Of a DNA stretch of 64,000 bases, positions 60,330 to 64,000 are shown piece after piece. A program made the position numbers and the translations under genes. Numbering within the stretch: position 1 is the stretch's first letter; each line of letters opens with the position of its first letter. This DNA is from Nocardia nova (GTDB lineage: Bacteria; Actinomycetota; Actinomycetes; Mycobacteriales; Mycobacteriaceae). The stretch covers positions 1 to 64,000 of the forward strand of contig NZ_PSZE01000018.1 in the NCBI RefSeq assembly GCF_002933465.1, written 5' to 3'. The notes under the pieces were generated by a model. It saw nothing but the letters and a program-made list of their open reading frames with translations, did not search any database and was not told the origin of the DNA.

Positions 60330-61091
60330 GTGTCGACCTATCTCCTCGTTCACGGCGCGTTTCACGGCGGCTGGGCCTGGCAGCGGGTGACCCCGCTGCT
60401 CACCGCGGCCGGCCACCGTGTCTTCGCGCCCTCACTCGCCGGCATGGGCGAACGCGCCGACGAACTCACCCCCGACGTGGGACTCGACACCCACGTCGAC
60501 GATCTCGCCGACCTGATCGTCGCCGAGGATCTGCGGGAGCTGATCCTGGTGGGCCACAGCTATGCCGGGATCGTCGTCACCGCGCTCGCGGACCGGTTCC
60601 CGGACCGCATCGCCGAGCTGATCTACGTGGATACCTTCGTGCCACGAGACGGCGAAGCCGTCGCCGACATCATGCCGGAGATGGTCGAGGCGTTCACCAC
60701 CGCGGCCGCCGCCGTCGGAGACGGCTGGCGCGTGCCCCCGCCGACCGAGCCGATGGGTGACAGCGGAATCAACGGCGTCACCGAGGAACCCGATCTGAGC
60801 TGGGTGGCCTCGATGCTGACGGCCCAGTCGCTGAAGACTTTCCACCAGCCGCTGACGCTGCGCAATCCGGACGATCTGGCGCTCGTTCCCGTCACTCACA
60901 TCCACTGCAGTGAGGGCGGCGAGGCCTTCCAGGCGATGCGAGCGGCGATGCCGCGGACACTTCCCCCGGCGGACCTGCCCGCCGAACGGCTCAAGGTCCT
61001 GCCGACCGGCCACGACTGCATGATCACCATGCCGCGCGAATTCGCCGAGCTGCTGCTGGAGTCGGCGGCTCAGCGTTCGCCCGCGTCGTAG
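60330..61091 (+). CDS. Alpha/beta-hydrolase in the PKS cluster
   Basis: A 253-residue protein of the esterase type related to plant methylesterases and salicylate esterases. YLLVHGAFHGGWAWQRVTPL is the oxyanion loop, and the nucleophile elbow is LILVGHSYAGIVVTAL with Ser in GHSYAG. The His region is VLPTGHDCMITMPREFAELL. In the cluster it may act on an ester or lactone of the product or aid cyclisation, which is an inference only. GTG 60330 is eight bases after AGGAGG. It overlaps the convergent HxlR gene by 22 bp. Confidence 0.85.
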   Translation: MSTYLLVHGAFHGGWAWQRVTPLLTAAGHRVFAPSLAGMGERADELTPDVGLDTHVDDLADLIVAEDLRELILVGHSYAGIVVTALADRFPDRIAELIYVDTFVPRDGEAVADIMPEMVEAFTTAAAAVGDGWRVPPPTEPMGDSGINGVTEEPDLSWVASMLTAQSLKTFHQPLTLRNPDDLALVPVTHIHCSEGGEAFQAMRAAMPRTLPPADLPAERLKVLPTGHDCMITMPREFAELLLESAAQRSPAS

Positions 61092-61441
61092 GCGGCGCGA
61101 GCCGCCAGCACCTCCGCCAGGTGCTCGTTCGACCACCGCGCGAGACCGTCGAACAACGGAGTGAGGGTGCCGGCCAGCGCGGTGGCCGCGTACTCGACGC
61201 GAGGGGGGACCTCGGGGTGGTAGGTGCGCCGCACCAGACCGTCGCGTTCGAGCTGGCGCAGCCGCTGGGTCAGCACCTTGGGCGTGACGCCCGGAATACG
61301 TTGCTGCACTTCGTTGAAACGCATCCGTCCGTCGTGGATCAGCACCCACAGCACCTGGGTGGACCAGCGGCCGAAGAACAGGTCGACCACCGGCGAGATC
61401 GGGCACGGATCCGCGACGGGCGGCGGCGTGACGGGCGTCAT
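61070..61441 (-). CDS. HxlR-family regulator
   Basis: A 123-residue winged-helix protein. DPCPISPVVDLFFGRWSTQV, RFNEVQQRIPGVTPKVLTQR and LRQLERDGLVRRTYHPEVPP are the HTH and wing with the N-terminal Cys typical of many HxlR proteins. Such regulators sense small molecules or redox change and act on neighbouring genes. It overlaps the hydrolase gene at its end and diverges from the DUF5519 gene at 61535. The direct repeats TTTGGWAACTACT between them are its likely binding sites. Confidence 0.88.
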   Translation of the reverse strand: MTPVTPPPVADPCPISPVVDLFFGRWSTQVLWVLIHDGRMRFNEVQQRIPGVTPKVLTQRLRQLERDGLVRRTYHPEVPPRVEYAATALAGTLTPLFDGLARWSNEHLAEVLAARAAYDAGER

Positions 61442-61463
61442 GAGCCCTCCTGGGCACTTTCCA

Positions 61464-61493
61464 TTTGGTAACTACTATACTTTGGAAACTACT
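61464..61493. promoter_or_regulatory. HxlR-type direct repeats
   Basis: TTTGGTAACTACT (61464-61476) and TTTGGAAACTACT (61481-61493) are 17 bp apart, in an AT-rich patch. TATACT (61476-61481) overlaps them and can serve as a -10. The position is between the divergent HxlR and DUF5519 genes. Confidence 0.65.
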
Positions 61494-61534
61494 GTGTGAC
61501 CAGAAGCCTTCACCGGCGCGAGAGGAGCACAGTG

Positions 61535-62029
61535 ATGACTGCGACGGCACCGCACGGAAACCCGCGCCTGCCCCGGCGGCGCGGCGAACGCCCGCTCACC
61601 CGGCCACACAATCCGCATCAGCAGCTCACCCAGAATCCGGACGTCCGGCTCCAGGAAGCACTGTGGGCGCGCATGGCCACACTCGATGGCGTGCTGGCCG
61701 CCCGCAGTACGGTCTCGCTGCCCGACACCCGCGCCCTGCATCTGCATCCCGATCTCGCACACGGCCCCGAGGACGCCTTCCTGGCCGGCACCGAATTCGC
61801 GCACCTACACGGGCACGCCGACGGCAGCCTGCATCTGCGCCTGCCGGAATCCGCTGCCGCCGAGGCTATTTCGGCCGGCTGGGCCGAACAGCATCCGATG
61901 GCTCGCGCCGGCGTCCTGCCGGCGACGCTGCTGATGGTCTACGGCCCGCGCGACGCCGACGAACTGGAACAGGTCTGGCAACTGGTGCGCGCCTCCTACG
62001 ACTACGCCCGCGGGAACGCTCGAGCATGA
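61535..62029 (+). CDS. DUF5519 (luciferase-domain) protein
   Basis: A 164-residue cytosolic protein. RLQEALWARMATLDGVLAAR and RALHLHPDLAHGPEDAFLAG, then HPMARAGVLPATLLMVYGPR, match the DUF5519 'luciferase domain' family. No enzyme activity is established for it. ATG 61535 follows GAGGAGCAC. It diverges from the HxlR gene, and its stop overlaps a possible start of the lipocalin-like gene as ATGA. A link to the polyketide product is suggested only by location. Confidence 0.75.
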   Translation: MTATAPHGNPRLPRRRGERPLTRPHNPHQQLTQNPDVRLQEALWARMATLDGVLAARSTVSLPDTRALHLHPDLAHGPEDAFLAGTEFAHLHGHADGSLHLRLPESAAAEAISAGWAEQHPMARAGVLPATLLMVYGPRDADELEQVWQLVRASYDYARGNARA

Positions 62030-62058
62030 TTCGAGCGGCGGCACGCATCGTGAGGACC

Positions 62059-62448
62059 ATGACTGCGACTGATCTCGTCGGCACCTGGGAACTGGTGTCC
62101 TACTACGACATCGACGACGCGGACGTGCGCAGCGAGGGGCCACTGGGCCCGGCGCCGCGTGGTCTGCTGATCTATACCGCACAGGGCTCGGTCTCGGTGA
62201 GCATGATGCGCACCGGCGACACCGCCGCGGCGACCCCGTTCATGGGCTACGCCGGAACCTGGCGCACGGCGGGAACGGCGGTGGTGCACGCGATCAGTGT
62301 CTGCTCCAATCCGGCCTGGGCCGGCACCGAGCAGGTACGCCAGATGTCACTCGACGGTGACGTGCTGACCCTGATCGGCGCCGCGCAGGTGGACGGGCGG
62401 ACCCAGCGCCGCATTCTCACCTGGCGCAGGTCCACCCGTCCGTGGTGA
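62059..62448 (+). CDS. Lipocalin-like protein
   Basis: A 129-residue protein. LVGTWELVSYYDIDDADVRS, GPAPRGLLIYTAQGSVSVSM and MGYAGTWRTAGTAVVHAISV match the lipocalin-like domain (Lipocalin_5 type) that occurs in some polyketide clusters. It may bind or help release a hydrophobic intermediate; this is inference. ATG 62059 follows GTGAGG. The ATG at 62026, coupled by ATGA to the previous stop, is an alternative that adds 11 residues. It ends exactly against the convergent accB gene. Confidence 0.8.
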   Translation: MTATDLVGTWELVSYYDIDDADVRSEGPLGPAPRGLLIYTAQGSVSVSMMRTGDTAAATPFMGYAGTWRTAGTAVVHAISVCSNPAWAGTEQVRQMSLDGDVLTLIGAAQVDGRTQRRILTWRRSTRPW

Positions 62449-62949
62449 TCACTCCGGCGAGTACGAGAACAGAGGTTCGTCGAATTGCACGGATTCACCG
62501 TCCTGTTTGAGGATCGCGGTGACGACCCCGCCCGCCTCGGCCGTCACCGGGATCATCAGCTTCATCGCCTCCACGATGCCGACCTGACGCCCCGGCGACA
62601 CACGGTCGCCGACCGCCACGAACGGCTCGGCACCGGGCTGCGGGCTCCGATAGAACACTCCCACGCTGGGTGCGCGGATCACCGGATCGGCGACCGTCAC
62701 CTCGCTCGCGGAATCGGTCGCGGGTGCCGGGGCCGCGCCCGCACCCACGACCGCCTCCGCCGGCCCCTGTGGCCACTGGGCCTCGACGGTCACCGCACCG
62801 ACCTGGATCCGCAACCCGCTGGGCTGTGCGGGGAAGCCGGCCAGCAGCCGCAGCGCGCCCGACTGGATGGCGTCGAGCACTTGCAGATAGTCGTGCTGAG
62901 CGGCATCGAGTTCCCGTGCAGGGGTGACGTTCTCGTCCATTGTTGTCAT
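62449..62949 (-). CDS. accB: Biotin carboxyl carrier protein (AccB)
   Basis: A 166-residue carrier. The biotin site is Lys130 in GIVEAMKLMIPVTAEAGG, in the form EAMKLM normal for AccB. An Ala/Pro-rich linker lies in the middle, and the first helix is AAQHDYLQVLDAIQSGAL. It carries carboxybiotin between the biotin carboxylase at 50993 and the fused carboxyltransferase at 52366. It lies 15 bp after the ketoreductase gene on the same strand. Together with those genes it forms a complete separate carboxylase for the cluster. Confidence 0.93.
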   Translation of the reverse strand: MTTMDENVTPARELDAAQHDYLQVLDAIQSGALRLLAGFPAQPSGLRIQVGAVTVEAQWPQGPAEAVVGAGAAPAPATDSASEVTVADPVIRAPSVGVFYRSPQPGAEPFVAVGDRVSPGRQVGIVEAMKLMIPVTAEAGGVVTAILKQDGESVQFDEPLFSYSPE

Positions 62950-62964
62950 GACGGCGCTCCGTGG

Positions 62965-63747
62965 TCAGTAGTTGCCCAGGCCGCCACAGACATTCAATGC
63001 CTGTGCGGTCACGGCGGTGGCGGCCGGCGAGATCAGGTAGTCGATCATCGCGGCCACCTCGTCGACCCGGACATAGCGGCCGATCGGCACGCGGGCGCTC
63101 ACCTGCGCGTGTACCTCGTCGGTGTCGACACCCCACAGACCCGAGTACACCTCCCGAACCCGTTCGGCCATCGGCGTTTCCACGAACCCCGGGCAGACCG
63201 CGTTCACCGTGATTCCGGTCTTGGCCAGCTCCAGCCCCAGCGCCTTGGTGAAGCCGACGACCCCGTGCTTGGAGGCCGAATAGGGCGCGCCGTGGAGGAC
63301 ACCCTGCTTACCCCCGGTCGAGGCGATGTTGACGATCCGCCCGCTGCCCCGGTCGAGCATGCCGCCGGCCGTGAGCGCGGCCTTGGTGGCATAGAAGACG
63401 CTGTGCAGGTTGGTTTCGATCACATCGAGCCACAGCTCGTCCTCGATCTGCGCGGTCACGCCGCCACCGCTGCGCCCGGCGTTGTTGACCAGGATGTCGA
63501 CCGGCCCGAATCGCCGTACCCCGGCGTCGACGTACTCCCGGATCTGGGCGGCGTCGCGGACGTCGCAGCCCACTCCGTCCACCGCGAATCCGTCGTCCTG
63601 CAACTGCTTGGCCGTATCGGCCACCCGCTGCTCGTCCCGGGCACAGATGAACACCGCAACACCCTGTGCCGCCAGGTTTTTCGTGATCTGCAAGCCCATC
63701 CCGCTGGTCGCTCCGCTGACCAACGCCACGCGCTGACTGTCCGCCAT
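62965..63747 (-). CDS. C9 ketoreductase (ActIII-type SDR)
   Basis: A 260-residue NADPH-dependent reductase. ALVSGATSGMGLQITKNLAA is the cofactor motif; Asn113, Ser143, Tyr156 and Lys160 (APYSASKHGVVGFTKAL) form the catalytic set. It ends TAQALNVCGGLGNY, as in the ActIII ketoreductase, and the length agrees. ActIII has Pro-Gly-Gly near residue 94, linked to stereocontrol; here it is Ser93-Gly-Gly. It should reduce the C9 carbonyl of the nascent chain. It is first of a two-gene operon with accB; the region before it has TCGAS repeats. Confidence 0.93.
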   Translation of the reverse strand: MADSQRVALVSGATSGMGLQITKNLAAQGVAVFICARDEQRVADTAKQLQDDGFAVDGVGCDVRDAAQIREYVDAGVRRFGPVDILVNNAGRSGGGVTAQIEDELWLDVIETNLHSVFYATKAALTAGGMLDRGSGRIVNIASTGGKQGVLHGAPYSASKHGVVGFTKALGLELAKTGITVNAVCPGFVETPMAERVREVYSGLWGVDTDEVHAQVSARVPIGRYVRVDEVAAMIDYLISPAATAVTAQALNVCGGLGNY

Positions 63748-63840
63748 ATCTCCTCCATCGGTGCTGGATCCGGTTACACCGGCCCGTCCGGCCACCAGCG
63801 TCGCGAAAGGCCCTATAAGACCGGTCAAACCGGTGCGGGC

Positions 63841-63856
63841 TCGACCGAATCTCGAG
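63841..63856. promoter_or_regulatory. Candidate SARP box (TCGAC/TCGAG pair)
   Basis: TCGACCGAATCTCGAG contains TCGAC (63841) and TCGAG (63852), 11 bp apart, in the divergent region of the ketoreductase and the last partial gene. The spacing equals that of the first pair at 54118. SARPs usually bind such repeats, but TCGA is common in high-GC DNA. Confidence 0.45.
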
Positions 63857-63936
63857 TGCCGTCGGCGACCGTGGAGCGCGATCGAGGTCCGCCCGGAATC
63901 CCGGCGGCCGCCACACCGTCTTCCGAGGAGCCGTCC

Positions 63937-64000
63937 ATGACCACTGTCGCCAGCCGTGCCGAGCTGTACGCCGAGGTCCAGCAGTTCTACGCCGATCAGA
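63937..64000 (+). CDS. Start of an NTF2/SnoaL-like gene (cut by window end)
   Basis: Only 21 codons are visible: MTTVASRAELYAEVQQFYAD. ATG 63937 has GAGGAG upstream. The ELYAEVQQFYADQ start is like that of SnoaL/NTF2-fold proteins, which are common as cyclases or accessory proteins in polyketide clusters. It diverges from the ketoreductase gene. The family call is tentative because the fold cannot be seen. Confidence 0.5.
   Translation, partial: MTTVASRAELYAEVQQFYADQ

Noticed and set aside
1..64000. tRNA, rRNA, phage or plasmid modules
   Set aside because: I found no cloverleaf, rRNA segment, integrase gene or attachment repeats. The only mobile trace is the IS3-type remnant at 38830.

Overview
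The window is high-GC actinobacterial DNA and most likely comes from Nocardia or a close mycolic-acid relative. The evidence is gene content: two antigen-85-type (mycolyltransferase-like) esterases, two DUF574-type methyltransferases, DUF5753/DUF397 regulator pairs, F420-type and Eis-type proteins, a 13E12-type (DUF222) fragment with a mycobacterial-style SOS box, and many GTG starts. Species was not determined. I see no rRNA, tRNA, CRISPR array or intact phage.

Left part (1-13.9 kb): the 3' end of a PucR-type regulator, a phosphotransferase, a decayed thioesterase, then a regulatory island. That island has a DUF397 gene, an XRE/DUF5753 gene, a DUF574 methyltransferase and two small unknown genes, tied together by a repeated element (core ATGTRCTTGCAT). 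Next come a TetR gene, a lipoprotein, an amino-acid permease, an MFS exporter with its MarR regulator and a strong operator, a universal stress protein, a DoxX-like protein with sixteen 11-residue repeats, and a divergent hydrolase/TetR pair.

Middle part (13.9-40.7 kb): a Tat-exported neutral ceramidase downstream of a GH3 beta-glucosidase, a membrane acyltransferase, secreted proteins, a BlaI/M56 pair, two divergent antigen-85-like genes, a PucR regulator, a flavin monooxygenase, a second DUF574 methyltransferase, and oxidoreductases. This stretch is rich in broken genes: frameshifts, internal deletions, a 14-bp duplication, truncated TetR genes, an IS3-like remnant that cuts an XRE gene, and a relic of a third antigen-85-like gene. 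It looks like a zone of gene decay, although some single-base frameshifts could be sequencing errors.

Right-middle (40.7-49.5 kb): an Eis-like acetyltransferase, then a five-gene minus-strand operon (DUF4242 protein, acyl-CoA-dehydrogenase-like flavoenzyme, ABC ATPase, binding protein, permease). It is preceded by a 26-residue cysteine-containing leader peptide and a hairpin, and a divergent TetR gene has a perfect palindrome inside the operon promoter. This suggests organosulfur uptake controlled by sulfur status. Two methyltransferases and a PRC-barrel/DUF2382 stress protein follow.

Right end (50.1 kb to the edge): a type II polyketide synthase cluster that runs off the window. It has a SARP activator, biotin carboxylase, a fused carboxyltransferase and a biotin carrier (a dedicated malonyl-CoA supply), KS-alpha, chain-length factor, ACP, a didomain aromatase/cyclase, an MBL-fold (ActIV-like) protein, a group A flavin monooxygenase, an alpha/beta hydrolase, an HxlR regulator, a DUF5519 protein, a lipocalin-like protein, an ActIII-type ketoreductase and the start of an NTF2/SnoaL-like gene. 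The product should be a C9-reduced aromatic polyketide. Odd points are 21-bp tandem repeats that encode a heptad extension on the monooxygenase, 17-bp repeats just after it, and paired TCGAS motifs with 11-bp spacing in both divergent promoters.
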